DNA of 64,000 nt from Acetobacterium fimetarium (GCF_014284475.1 NZ_WJBC01000007.1:1-64000), one strand, 5' to 3'. Positions 34,778 through 44,079 are shown, numbered from the stretch's first letter. Numbers and translations: made by a program. The notes: generated by a model from the sequence alone, not told the origin.

Positions 34778-35464
34778 ATGAAAAAGGACTTGAACTGGAT
34801 TGATCTCGGACTGATTTCTTACGAACAGGCCTTTGAGCTCCAGGAAAGGATTCATCAAAAATGTGTGGAAGGTGCCGCAAAGGATACCCTTCTTTTCCAG
34901 GAGAACCCTGCGATCATCACCCTGGGGCGCGGCAGTCATGACAAAAACCTGTTGTATTCACCGGGTGAACTGGCTGCGATGGGAATCAACCTCAGTGCGG
35001 TGAGCCGGGGCGGCGATGTCTCCTATCACGGCCGAGGGCAACTGATCGTCTCCCCGATTCTTCACTTTGAACGTTATATCAAGGGCGCCCATCACTACGT
35101 CCGCTGTCTGGAGCAGGTGGTCATCAACGTTCTGGGTCACTACGGCTTGTCGGGAAAAAGAATAAAAGGACTAAGCGGCGTCTGGGTCAACGATCCCCGA
35201 ACCGGCACAGAAAGCAAAATATCTGCGCTGGGAATTGCCATCTCGCATGGGGTCACCCTGCATGGCATGTCGATCAATGTCAATCCGAACCTCGCGCATT
35301 TTGCAACCATTATTCCCTGCGGGATCGAAGACCGAGATGTCACTTCCATGGCAGCATGCGGATTAATTCCACCACCACTGGCTGAAGTGCGTGATCAGTT
35401 TATCACCGCGTTCGATGCGATGTTCGGAACGCAGACAGCCAAACAGACCATTAATAAAATTTAA
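34778..35464 (+). CDS. lipB: LipB-like octanoyltransferase
   Basis: 228-aa transferase of the LipB family, which moves an octanoyl group from acyl-carrier protein to the lysine of a lipoyl domain. SRGGDVSYHGRGQL matches the RGG-x-TYHGPGQ motif with Arg replacing Pro; the catalytic-lysine region is KISALGIAISHGVTLHG, and the acyl-thioester cysteine lies in IIPCGIEDRDVTSM. Starts 3 bp after the activator gene, following GGAGG. A lipoyl domain is encoded 11 bp downstream. No lipoyl synthase (LipA) lies in the window, so whether the product is lipoylated or only acylated cannot be read here. Confidence 0.88.
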   Translation: MKKDLNWIDLGLISYEQAFELQERIHQKCVEGAAKDTLLFQENPAIITLGRGSHDKNLLYSPGELAAMGINLSAVSRGGDVSYHGRGQLIVSPILHFERYIKGAHHYVRCLEQVVINVLGHYGLSGKRIKGLSGVWVNDPRTGTESKISALGIAISHGVTLHGMSINVNPNLAHFATIIPCGIEDRDVTSMAACGLIPPPLAEVRDQFITAFDAMFGTQTAKQTINKI

Positions 35465-35475
35465 GGAGAATTAAA

Positions 35476-35712
35476 ATGAAATATGAAATTATTATGCCTG
35501 AATTTGCTGAAGGCGCTGAAGAGATTAATTTAAGACAGTGGATGGTTGCCGTCGGCGATACCGTAAAAAAAGGTGACAACATTGCCGAAGCCGCCACCGA
35601 TAAAATTTCCATCTATGTGGAAGCTCCAGCCGATGGAAAAATCACCGCAATTCTAGCCGCAGAAGGCGACCGCATTCTGGTCGGTCAAATCATCGGCGAA
35701 ATAGAAGGTTAA
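35476..35712 (+). CDS. free-standing lipoyl (biotinyl/lipoyl attachment) domain protein
   Basis: 78-aa protein that is nothing but one lipoyl domain: MKYEIIMPEFAEGAEEINL start, GDTVKKGDNIAEAATDKISIYVEAPADGKI with the modifiable Lys43 in the TDK turn, and a second half-barrel. It is of the 2-oxoacid-dehydrogenase E2 type but has no catalytic or peripheral-subunit-binding domain. Encoded between lipB and an SDR; no E1, E2 core or E3 gene is nearby, so it probably acts as a swinging-arm carrier in its own system (inference). AGGAG precedes the ATG. Confidence 0.88.
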   Translation: MKYEIIMPEFAEGAEEINLRQWMVAVGDTVKKGDNIAEAATDKISIYVEAPADGKITAILAAEGDRILVGQIIGEIEG

Positions 35713-35716
35713 GATC

Positions 35717-36460
35717 ATGGCTAAAACACATCAAGATAAAGTGATCATCATCACGGGCTCCTCCCGGGGCATCGGCTATTCAATTGCCGAATACCTCAGC
35801 AATGAAGGCGCCAATATTGTTGTGATCGGCCGGTACCTTGAAACCGCGCAGGCGGCAGCTGACAAACTCCCCACCGACTCCATCGCCGTCCAGTGCGACA
35901 TATCCTCCGAAGCGGATGTGAAAAGAATGGTTGATACCGTGATGGAAAAATACGGCAAAATTGATGTTCTGATCAACAATGCCGGTGTTTTCCCGGTCAA
36001 AACGTTCAGTGCGATGACCTTTGAAGACTGGCGTTCAGTCATGACCATCGATCTTGACGGTACATTCATTGCCACCCACGCCGTTTACAAAGTCCTGGAA
36101 AAACAGAAACGCGGAAAGATCATCAACATCGCTTCTGTCGCCGGACGCATCGGCGGCTTGGGCTTCACCCATTATTCAGCCGCCAAAGGCGGCGTCATCG
36201 CCTTCACTAAGGCGCTGGCACGCGAGGCGGCCCGACTGAATATCCAGGTCAATGCCATTGCCCCGGGGATTGTTGAAACCGACATGGCCAAATCAAATTT
36301 CCCCCAGTATGCGCTGAGCGAAGCCACCAAAAACACGCCCGCTGGCCGACTGGGAACGGAAGCTGATCTGTTCGGGATCATCTCCTTCCTCTGCTCACCA
36401 GGCAGCGACTATATTATCGGTCAGACCATTTCCGTTGATGGCGGCTACACCATGATTTAA
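35717..36460 (+). CDS. short-chain dehydrogenase/reductase (FabG-like)
   Basis: 247-aa NAD(P)-dependent oxidoreductase of the classical SDR family. Cofactor loop TGSSRGIG, NNAG motif, catalytic Ser in NIASVAGR, and YSAAK with Tyr/Lys about residues 155/159. The C-terminus GQTISVDGGYTMI is typical of FabG-like 3-oxoacyl-ACP reductases and acetoin/diol dehydrogenases. Substrate not determinable; placement between a lipoyl carrier and an ACP-fused ligase makes a carrier-bound acyl or keto substrate plausible. Starts 4 bp after the lipoyl gene. Confidence 0.87.
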   Translation: MAKTHQDKVIIITGSSRGIGYSIAEYLSNEGANIVVIGRYLETAQAAADKLPTDSIAVQCDISSEADVKRMVDTVMEKYGKIDVLINNAGVFPVKTFSAMTFEDWRSVMTIDLDGTFIATHAVYKVLEKQKRGKIINIASVAGRIGGLGFTHYSAAKGGVIAFTKALAREAARLNIQVNAIAPGIVETDMAKSNFPQYALSEATKNTPAGRLGTEADLFGIISFLCSPGSDYIIGQTISVDGGYTMI

Positions 36461-36494
36461 CAGAAATCTGACAGAAATGCTGAGGAGTACGCCG

Positions 36495-38351
36495 ATGAAT
36501 ATTCAAGACGCTTTTATCCAGCTGAAAAAAAGCAGCGAAACCATCACCTATCTTGAGGCAAACGGTCGGGAATCAACCGAAACCTATGCCGCTCTTTTTG
36601 AAAACGCCATGAAAATACTGAGTGGGTTACAGTCCCGAGGCCTTAACAAGGGCGCCATTCTCGTCTTTCAATTAAAAAGCATTCAAGCCCAGATCACCGC
36701 ATTCTGGGCCGGTATTCTCGGCGGCATGGTTCCGGTGCTTCTTCCACCCGCCCAGGATGAAAAATCCAGAGCCGCCCTTGAGCTTGTGCTGGAATCCCTG
36801 GCGTCCCCCGTCATCATCAGTGACCGGGAAGGCTTCGCGGCGCTTGCCGGGAACGATCAGCTGATATACCGGGCCTTGTCCGAATCGCCAATCGGTAGCA
36901 TCACTGCAGTTGAAGACGCCGAACCGGGCATGATCCAATTCACTTCCGGCACTTCATCCGCTCCCAAAGGTGCCGTTCTCACCTATAAAAACCTCTATGA
37001 AGGCGGGCTTGCGAGCAGCATTATCGTCCGGGAAAATACGTCTGAGCGCTATTTAAGCTGGCTTCCGCTTTCTCACTGCTTTGGTTTTGTGGGCTATCAT
37101 CTGGTGCCCATCGTCAATAATTTCTCGCAGTACCAGATGAGCCCCGTCCAGTTTGTCCGCGACCCGAACCGCTGGCTGGAAAAGCTTTCCGATTTTTCCG
37201 CCACGGTTACCGGAGCGGCGCTTTTCGGAATCGAACACCTGCTGAAAGTCGGTCTGAAAACAGATAAGGCCATCGATCTCGCCGCTGTTTATATCTGTTT
37301 TTGCGGTGGCGAAGATGTCAATCCCCTGTCCCTCTCTGCCTTTGAATCCCAGGCTGCGCCGCTGGGCTGGGCCAAGAACACCTTAAAGCCGGCTTACGGC
37401 CTCAGCGAAACCACCATGGGTGTCGCCTATACACCTTACGGTTGTGAATTCCGGGTGAATCATTTTCTTGGCAGCGGGATCGCTGTCGGGGAGAAACTGT
37501 TCTTCTGCGATCCCGACGACGACACCATCAGCCGGGTCGCAGTCGGCGTATTGGATGAATGTAATGAGGTCGTCATCCGGGATCTTTCCGGCAATGTCCT
37601 TGATCCCGAATATCTCGGTCTGATCCATATCCGGGGAACCAATGTTATGAAGGGTTATTATACAAAAACCGATGATGGCATTGCTTCAGTCGATCAAGAC
37701 GGCTGGTTCAATACCGGGGATCTCGGATTCTTCCGCAATGGCTGGCTGACCGTTTTCGGCCGATACAAAGATATCATCATCGTCAACGGTGAAAACTATC
37801 TTGTTTCCGATCTGGAAAAAACCGGCCGGCAGGTCTTACCTGAAGGCATCAGCCTGATTCTGGTTCAGGGAAAAGACCGGGAGAATCATGAGAATTGCCT
37901 CATTCTCTTTAGCGACAGCAAAGATCCGGAGATTCTGATCACAGCCGGCCAAGCCATTGCTGATACCTGGCATATTCCCATTTCGTGGGGCGTTCTGATT
38001 GATTCCATTTTGCAGACGGCCTCCAGCAAAACCGATCGACTTTCCCTGTCTCTTGCCTGGGAAAATGGGACGTTTCAGAATGACGCCATTCCTTTGATGG
38101 ACTGCTCAGCCACCACACTGACCGGCGATTACAAGGAAATGGCAGAATACTGGGCGAAAACATTAAAAATACCACTGTCCGCGATTTCCCTCAACAGCCA
38201 TTTTGTATTCGATCTCGGCGGCGATTCGCTGGGGCTGATTGATCTGGTCTGCCAGTTGGAAACTGCCTTTGGCAAAGCCATTGAACCCGAGATCATCCGC
38301 CATCGGCTGACCCTGAAAGAAATGGTTGATTATCTGCAGACAGTCCGGTAG
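36495..38351 (+). CDS. adenylate-forming acyl ligase fused to an acyl-carrier domain
   Basis: 618-aa two-part protein. Residues 1-530 are an ANL-superfamily ligase: FTSGTSSAPKGA is the phosphate loop, LKPAYGLSETTMG the A5 motif, GWFNTGDLGF the A7 motif and a C-terminal lysine in TASSKTDRL. Residues about 545-618 are a carrier domain with the phosphopantetheine serine Ser578 in LGGDSLGL. Such proteins activate an acid as an acyl-AMP and load it onto their own carrier arm. Acid not identified. ATG 36495 is chosen because GAGGAG lies upstream. Confidence 0.87.
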   Translation: MNIQDAFIQLKKSSETITYLEANGRESTETYAALFENAMKILSGLQSRGLNKGAILVFQLKSIQAQITAFWAGILGGMVPVLLPPAQDEKSRAALELVLESLASPVIISDREGFAALAGNDQLIYRALSESPIGSITAVEDAEPGMIQFTSGTSSAPKGAVLTYKNLYEGGLASSIIVRENTSERYLSWLPLSHCFGFVGYHLVPIVNNFSQYQMSPVQFVRDPNRWLEKLSDFSATVTGAALFGIEHLLKVGLKTDKAIDLAAVYICFCGGEDVNPLSLSAFESQAAPLGWAKNTLKPAYGLSETTMGVAYTPYGCEFRVNHFLGSGIAVGEKLFFCDPDDDTISRVAVGVLDECNEVVIRDLSGNVLDPEYLGLIHIRGTNVMKGYYTKTDDGIASVDQDGWFNTGDLGFFRNGWLTVFGRYKDIIIVNGENYLVSDLEKTGRQVLPEGISLILVQGKDRENHENCLILFSDSKDPEILITAGQAIADTWHIPISWGVLIDSILQTASSKTDRLSLSLAWENGTFQNDAIPLMDCSATTLTGDYKEMAEYWAKTLKIPLSAISLNSHFVFDLGGDSLGLIDLVCQLETAFGKAIEPEIIRHRLTLKEMVDYLQTVR

Positions 38352-38397
38352 AATTTTAGGTAGTATTAAATGCTAATAGCAGGAACACATATTGTTT

Positions 38398-38432
38398 TGA
38401 TGTCGGTTTGCGCAAACCGGCAGCGAAACTTG
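38398..38432 (+). repeat. family 1 repeat remnant, copy e
   Basis: Only the outer arm survives, GTCGGTTTGCGCAAACCGGCAGCGAAACTT-like, with the apex deleted. It lies between the ligase-ACP gene and larB. Confidence 0.6.
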
Positions 38433-38471
38433 CGATTGAGCTGAATAAACACAGCAGTTATGGAGAAAACT

Positions 38472-39221
38472 ATGAATGTTGATCAATTGACAAAATTGTT
38501 GGAAGATGTTAAAAACAACGAATGCGACGTGAACACCGCACTTGAACTGCTAAAAACGCTTCCCTATGAGGACCTTTCCTACGCCAAGGTGGATCACCAT
38601 CGTGAACTGAGAAATGGCTATCCTGAAGTGATTTACAGTCCGGGGAAAACCCTGGATCAGATCAAGGGCATTGTTGAAAATATGATGAAGCGCTCCAAAG
38701 GTAATATCCTGGCTTCACGAGCGGATCGGGATGTTTTCGAAGCCATAAAATCAGTCACATCCGATGCGATCTATTATGAGGCAGCCCGTTCTGTTGTCGT
38801 CAAGCGTGAGGAATACAAAACGACGGATGACTACATTCTGGTTGTCACTGCCGGTACCGCCGATATTCCCGTGGCCGAAGAAACGGCCGTCACTGCCACG
38901 GTCATGGGCAATCAGGTCAAACGCCTTTACGATGTCGGCGTGGCTGGTATCCATCGGCTTTTGGACAATGTTGCCATTATCAACCACGCCAAAACTGTTA
39001 TTGTCGTCGCCGGCATGGAAGGGGCCCTGGCATCTGTCGTCGGCGGACTTTGCGATAAACCCATCATCGCCGTTCCCACCAGCATCGGTTACGGTGCCAA
39101 CTTTGGCGGCATTTCCGCCTTGCTGGGGATGCTGACTTCCTGCGCCAGCGGCATCGCCGTCGTCAACATCGACAATGGCTTCGGCGCCGCCTGCATGGCT
39201 TCAAAAATCAACAAACTGTAA
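38472..39221 (+). CDS. larB: LarB, nickel-pincer cofactor biosynthesis carboxylase/hydrolase
   Basis: 249-aa enzyme that carboxylates nicotinic acid adenine dinucleotide and releases AMP, the first step of nickel-pincer nucleotide (NPN) cofactor synthesis. The C-terminal PurE-like half is clear: ILVVTAGTADIPVAEE, VAGMEGALASVVGGL and PTSIGYGANFGGISALLGMLTSCASGIAVVNIDNGFGAA. ATG 38472 is preferred because GGAG lies 6 bp upstream, inside a 12-bp longer frame. larC follows after 41 bp; larE lies 10 kb away. Confidence 0.93.
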   Translation: MNVDQLTKLLEDVKNNECDVNTALELLKTLPYEDLSYAKVDHHRELRNGYPEVIYSPGKTLDQIKGIVENMMKRSKGNILASRADRDVFEAIKSVTSDAIYYEAARSVVVKREEYKTTDDYILVVTAGTADIPVAEETAVTATVMGNQVKRLYDVGVAGIHRLLDNVAIINHAKTVIVVAGMEGALASVVGGLCDKPIIAVPTSIGYGANFGGISALLGMLTSCASGIAVVNIDNGFGAACMASKINKL

Positions 39222-39262
39222 CAATTACATCAGGGCCTGGCCCAATTAAGGAGAGTTTACCA

Positions 39263-40414
39263 ATGAAGGTTTTATATTTCGATTGTTTTTCCGGCATCAG
39301 CGGCGATATGGTATTGGGGGCTTTCATCGACCTGGGTATTGACCCCGTATTTTTAGAAAAGGAACTGAAAAAGCTCAATCTTTCTGGCTTCAGCATTGAA
39401 GCGGAAAGGACCATGAAAAAGGGGATCGCCGGCACGCGCTGCCATGTGATCCTAAGCGAGGACGGTCACCATCACCGGCATTTTGAAGATATCCGGAATA
39501 TCATCGCAAACTCAACGCTTTCGGATGAGGTGAAAGAAACAGCACTGGCAATTTTTATGCGCGTCGCCGTTGCGGAAGCTACAGTTCATAACGTGCCGGT
39601 GGATCGGGTCCATTTTCATGAAGTCGGCGCGCTTGATTCGATCGTTGATATTGTCGGGGCGGCCATCTGCTACCATGCGATGAAACCGGATCTGGTTTAT
39701 GGTTCAAAGATCAATGTGGGCTGCGGCTGGGTGCGCTGCGCTCATGGGCTCCTGCCCGTTCCGGCTCCGGCAACGGCCGAAATTCTGTGTAATTCCAACT
39801 TCGAAATGTACTCCAAGTGCATCGACGGTGAATCCGCAACGCCAACCGGTGTTGCCATTCTGTCCGAACTGGGAACCTACTCTCCCACGACGCCGAGTTT
39901 TATTCCGGAAAAAACCGGATACGGATTTGGTGGAAAAGATTTCGGCATTTTGAATGCCTTACGGATTATTCAGGGCCGAAAGAACGAGTCACAGGAAACC
40001 ATGGTGGTGGAAACCAATGTCGACGATATGACCGGGGAAATGGCCGGTTATGTTCTTGAAGTTTTATTGCAGAAGGGCGCACTGGATGCATTCTATACCC
40101 CTGTCTATATGAAGAAAAACCGTCCAGGCATCCACCTCACCGTATTATGCAATGAAAAAGATCTGCCCGTCATCGAAGAAATTATTCTCCGGGAAACATC
40201 CACGCTTGGGATCCGGAAATACCCCGTGGTCCGGACCTGCATGCACCGCCATTTCCGGACGATCACCACACCCTTAGGCGATGTGACGATCAAAATTTCC
40301 GAACACGGCAGTATTCACAAAGAAACCCCGGAATATGAGGATGTGAAAAAATTGGCTCAGAGTTCCGGCCAATCCTTATGGGAAGTCCTCGAGCTGATTG
40401 AAAAATACAAATAG
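39263..40414 (+). CDS. larC: LarC, nickel insertion protein for the NPN cofactor
   Basis: 383-aa CTP-dependent cyclometallase that inserts nickel into the pincer nucleotide. MKVLYFDCFSGISGDMVLGA starts the protein, and a His cluster EDGHHHRHFED plus VHFHEVGALDSIVDIVGA are the family's metal-linked motifs. Unlike Lactiplantibacillus plantarum, where larC1 and larC2 are joined by frameshifting, both parts are one continuous frame here. AGGAG precedes the ATG. Next gene starts 12 bp later. Confidence 0.94.
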   Translation: MKVLYFDCFSGISGDMVLGAFIDLGIDPVFLEKELKKLNLSGFSIEAERTMKKGIAGTRCHVILSEDGHHHRHFEDIRNIIANSTLSDEVKETALAIFMRVAVAEATVHNVPVDRVHFHEVGALDSIVDIVGAAICYHAMKPDLVYGSKINVGCGWVRCAHGLLPVPAPATAEILCNSNFEMYSKCIDGESATPTGVAILSELGTYSPTTPSFIPEKTGYGFGGKDFGILNALRIIQGRKNESQETMVVETNVDDMTGEMAGYVLEVLLQKGALDAFYTPVYMKKNRPGIHLTVLCNEKDLPVIEEIILRETSTLGIRKYPVVRTCMHRHFRTITTPLGDVTIKISEHGSIHKETPEYEDVKKLAQSSGQSLWEVLELIEKYK

Positions 40415-40426
40415 AAGAGGAACAAA

Positions 40427-41092
40427 ATGATTCTACAAAAAGAACGGGAAGACGTGGTACGCTATTGCCAAAAGCTGATTCAGGCGGGTTTGACAAAAGG
40501 AACCGGCGGAAACATCAGCATCTATCAAAGAAGCCAGCAGTTGCTGGCCATCAGCCCCAGCGGGATTGACTATTTTGAAACCGAACCGGCGGATGTGGTT
40601 GTGCTTGACCTCGATGGCAACATCGTCGATGGCAGCAGAAAGCCATCCAGTGAGCATGAATTGCACCGGATTTTCTACGCCGAGCGGGATGACATTGATG
40701 CCATCGTTCACACCCATTCGGTCTATGCAACAGTTCTTGCAACATTGCGAGAGGGCCTGCCGGCATCGAATTACCTGATTGCCCTGGCCGGATTGGATGT
40801 CCGTTGCGCCGATTACGCATCCTTCGGAACCATCGCGCTGGCAGAAGCGGCCTTTGACGCCATGAAAGACCGCAAAGCCGTTCTCATGGCCAATCACGGT
40901 CTGTTGGCCGGTGGGAATGATATTCTCAACGCATTCAATATTGCCCAAGAAATTGAACATTGTGCCGAAGTTTATGTGAAGGCACGCTCCATCGGCACGC
41001 CGGTTTTGCTCAGCGAAGAAGAAATGACGAAAATGATCAACATCTTCAATGAGTCCTACGGACAGAAGAAGGCCAAGGCTGATCTGGTCTGA
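40427..41092 (+). CDS. class II aldolase (L-fuculose-phosphate aldolase family)
   Basis: 221-aa zinc aldolase of the FucA/AraD type. Substrate loop GTGGNISI and SPSGIDY, catalytic Glu in SSEHELHRI, zinc histidines in IVHTHSVYAT and MANHGLLAGG are all present. It would cleave a ketose-1-phosphate to dihydroxyacetone phosphate and an aldehyde such as lactaldehyde. The link with larBC may reflect lactaldehyde/lactate metabolism (inference). Last gene before a strong terminator. Confidence 0.88.
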   Translation: MILQKEREDVVRYCQKLIQAGLTKGTGGNISIYQRSQQLLAISPSGIDYFETEPADVVVLDLDGNIVDGSRKPSSEHELHRIFYAERDDIDAIVHTHSVYATVLATLREGLPASNYLIALAGLDVRCADYASFGTIALAEAAFDAMKDRKAVLMANHGLLAGGNDILNAFNIAQEIEHCAEVYVKARSIGTPVLLSEEEMTKMINIFNESYGQKKAKADLV

Positions 41093-41120
41093 ATGGGCTG
41101 TCCCCAAAAATACTAAATAA

Positions 41121-41168
41121 AAAACGGCTGGGAAAGAGTAGTGTGAATACTCTCCCAGCCGTTTTTTT
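41121..41168. terminator. bidirectional terminator between aldolase and chemoreceptor genes
   Basis: CGGCTGGG (41125-41132) pairs with CCCAGCCG (41154-41161) with further AGAGTA/TACTCT pairing, flanked by A4 and T7. Confidence 0.9.
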
Positions 41169-41230
41169 GTCACAAAAATAATGCGGTCTTTATTGTCTTT
41201 GCGGTTCAGCTGGCATTTTTCTGAAAAAGA

Positions 41231-43849
41231 TCATGCTTTGATTTCAAAGGCTTCAACCATTTGTTTAAGGAGCTGGGCCTGTCCGGAGAGTTCTTCACTG
41301 GCGGCTGCACTTTGTTCGGCGGTGGCGGAATTGGTTTGTACCACCACGGACACCTGCTCAATGCCCTGATTGATCAGCTCGATCTGCAGGGCCTGATCGT
41401 TGGACGCTTTGGCAATATTTCCGACCAGACCCGCTACTTTCTCGATCTCGTCCAGGATTTCTCTCAGACTTTCAGCCGTGTCATCCGCAATCCGGGTTCC
41501 GGCTTCCACCTTATTCATAGAGCCTTCAATAAGATCGGTGGTTTCTTTCACCGCTTTGGCACTTCTAGCTGCCAGACTTCTCACTTCCTGAGCCACTACC
41601 GCAAATCCTTTGCCATGTTCTCCGGCTCGCGCCGCTTCCACTGCGGCATTCAGCGCCAGAATATTCGTCTGAAAAGCAATGTCATCAATGACCTTGATGA
41701 TTTTTGAAATATCATTGGATGATTCATTGATTTCCACCATGGCACTCGTCATTTCTGCCATTTGCAGGTTACCAACTCTGGCATTTTTACCGACTGCAAT
41801 TGCCCGTCCATTTGCTTCATCCGCCCTGATGGCATTTTGTCTGGTTTCATCTGCCACTTCTTCAATGGATGCTGTCAGTTCCTGAATGGAACACGCCTGT
41901 TCAGTTGTGCCCTGGGCCAGGGCCTGTCCGCTGTCTGATATCTGAATGGCGCCCATTTCTACCTGAGCAGAAACCCCATCGATATCTGAAAGGGTGTTGC
42001 TCAACCGGGTATTGATATCATTCAGGGCGCTTTTAATAGGCAGAAAATTGCCTCTGAATTCAAAATCAATTTCCTGATTGAGATTTCCTCGTCCCATTGC
42101 TTCAAGGGTGCCGGTAATTTCACTGACGTAGCTTGCCAGAGACATGATGGTCTCGTTGAGATCATTTTTATTTTTTGCGTGATCTCCCCGGTATTCTCCC
42201 TTAACCATGGTATGTAGATTTCCCCGGGCCAGTTGCTGTAAGACCGTTGAAGCTTCTTTGACCGGCTCAATGACTGCATCCAGCGTTTGATTGAAACCTT
42301 CAATGACCTGGGCGTACTCCCCTTTGAACTTATTGCAGTTTCCCCGGTAACTGAGATCTCCTTCCACCGCAATTCGAGCCATGGTTTCTGTTTCCTCCAC
42401 CAGCATAAAAATATTCTCCATCATCGCGACCAGGGTGGGCATCAGTCGGTCATTTTCACTTCGTTTTCCCTCGAGCTGAAGCTTTGGCAAATCGTTGAGA
42501 TTTCCCTCCCGGATGTTGCCGGCAATCCGAGTAATCGTGAGCAGCAGCCGCCGTATGCCATTGATGGATTCTGCAATTTCTGCGTAGATCCCCAGATAAC
42601 TGCCCTTGATCGGTTGGCTAAAATCATTGCTGTTCATCATACCCAGCACGCGGTTGCCTTCCTCCAATGCGGCAAGCCCGTCGATACAGGCATTGATACT
42701 GTTTTTGAAGGTATCAAAATCGCCGTAATAGGTGGCGGTTATTCTTTGGGGAATTACCCCATTGCCAATTTGTCCGACACAGTCCGCCGCCACATTGAGC
42801 GGCGTTATCAGTGCATCCAGAGTCGTGTTGAAACCCTCGAGAATCTCCTTGAAGCCACCCTGAAAGCCATCGGCGTTTCCGCGAAACGAAAGCCGCCCTT
42901 CAACCGCCGCCTGGGACATCAGAACAGACTCTGCAATAAGACCTCGGACCGTTACAATGGTCTGTTTAAGGGCCGGCGAAATCTCGTCATCTTCGTCTTT
43001 GGGTTCAATATCAGCTGACACATCTCCCGCAGAAATCTGGTGCATGGTTTCAATCACCATATGTTGAAGATCATCGGCAAAACGGTCCATTACTTCGGCC
43101 ATTTCCCCCACCTCATCCCGACAGTCCATATTCAGACGCATCCCCAGATGCCCCATGCTCATTTCTTTGATCATCGCTCTGATTTTTGAAATGGGTTTAG
43201 TGATGGTGGATGCAATAAAAACACCCAATATCAATGAAAGAAGTACACCCGCGGTCACGAGAACAACGGTCATGATCGTCGCGTTTTCAGCGATTGCCAC
43301 ATTGCTTTTGGCCGTATCTTTGACAATCTTCAGCTTCAACTCCATCATTTCCCGATAATTGCTTTCAATCTGGGTGTGGACGGTTTCAAAGTCACTGCTT
43401 TTGGCGATGGCCGCCGCCCCCGCATTGTTCCCCTGACGCGCCAAAACAATCATCTCTGAGACCATCGCATCAAACCGGTCTTTAATCAGATAAGTTTCAT
43501 CCGCAATTTTCACGGCCTCCGGTGAGGTCAATGTGGCCTGAAATGTCTTGAGATTTGCGTCGAATCTGGAATTACATTTAAGTATATCCTTCTCAATGGC
43601 ATCAATTTCTTCCGATGTTGCTGCCCCCTGCAAATCCTGCAAATCACCAAGTATGCTCTGAAACGAGTCCACGATATAAACCAGTTCACCCAGTGGTTTT
43701 GCCATTTTTTCATAAAGATAAACATCTTTTTCGCTGATTTGCCTGATTCCGGTTAATCCCATGACTCCAATCCCGACGGCGATTGCACCAATCATCAAGT
43801 ATCCCAGAATCAGTTTTTTTCCTGTTTTTAAATTGTAAAACCATTTCAT
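41231..43849 (-). CDS. methyl-accepting chemotaxis protein with a poly-HAMP array
   Basis: 872-aa receptor. TM1 at about residues 10-32, a four-helix-type extracytoplasmic domain, TM2 near 190-215 (ATIMTVVLVTAGVLLSLILGVFIASTI), a canonical HAMP (KPISKIRAMIKEM), then several HAMP-like or linker repeats to about residue 600, marked by recurring GRLSFRGN, GDLSYRGNCNKF and GNFLPIKSALN segments. The cytoplasmic signalling tip IIKVIDDIAFQTNILALNAAVEAARAGEHGKGFAVVAQEVRSLA is intact. Ligand unknown. Start set at ATG 43849 with GGGGAGATAAG upstream. Confidence 0.92.
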   Translation of the reverse strand: MKWFYNLKTGKKLILGYLMIGAIAVGIGVMGLTGIRQISEKDVYLYEKMAKPLGELVYIVDSFQSILGDLQDLQGAATSEEIDAIEKDILKCNSRFDANLKTFQATLTSPEAVKIADETYLIKDRFDAMVSEMIVLARQGNNAGAAAIAKSSDFETVHTQIESNYREMMELKLKIVKDTAKSNVAIAENATIMTVVLVTAGVLLSLILGVFIASTITKPISKIRAMIKEMSMGHLGMRLNMDCRDEVGEMAEVMDRFADDLQHMVIETMHQISAGDVSADIEPKDEDDEISPALKQTIVTVRGLIAESVLMSQAAVEGRLSFRGNADGFQGGFKEILEGFNTTLDALITPLNVAADCVGQIGNGVIPQRITATYYGDFDTFKNSINACIDGLAALEEGNRVLGMMNSNDFSQPIKGSYLGIYAEIAESINGIRRLLLTITRIAGNIREGNLNDLPKLQLEGKRSENDRLMPTLVAMMENIFMLVEETETMARIAVEGDLSYRGNCNKFKGEYAQVIEGFNQTLDAVIEPVKEASTVLQQLARGNLHTMVKGEYRGDHAKNKNDLNETIMSLASYVSEITGTLEAMGRGNLNQEIDFEFRGNFLPIKSALNDINTRLSNTLSDIDGVSAQVEMGAIQISDSGQALAQGTTEQACSIQELTASIEEVADETRQNAIRADEANGRAIAVGKNARVGNLQMAEMTSAMVEINESSNDISKIIKVIDDIAFQTNILALNAAVEAARAGEHGKGFAVVAQEVRSLAARSAKAVKETTDLIEGSMNKVEAGTRIADDTAESLREILDEIEKVAGLVGNIAKASNDQALQIELINQGIEQVSVVVQTNSATAEQSAAASEELSGQAQLLKQMVEAFEIKA

Positions 43850-44079
43850 CTTCTTATCTCCCCATCTCACGCTGATTGCTCCTGTTAGTCCATTAAACAA
43901 AAAACAACAGCCATAAAGATCACCAAATGCTCCGGTTATCCTGATCGCTGTTAAAAGTCTAACATGACCATCAGCACCGTATGTTAACGGTCTGGGAAGT
44001 TTATATTAAGGGGATGTAAATTCATTTAAAATGTGATCCTCTGAATTCTTCCATTGACGAACCCTTTTAGCTGGCTTTT

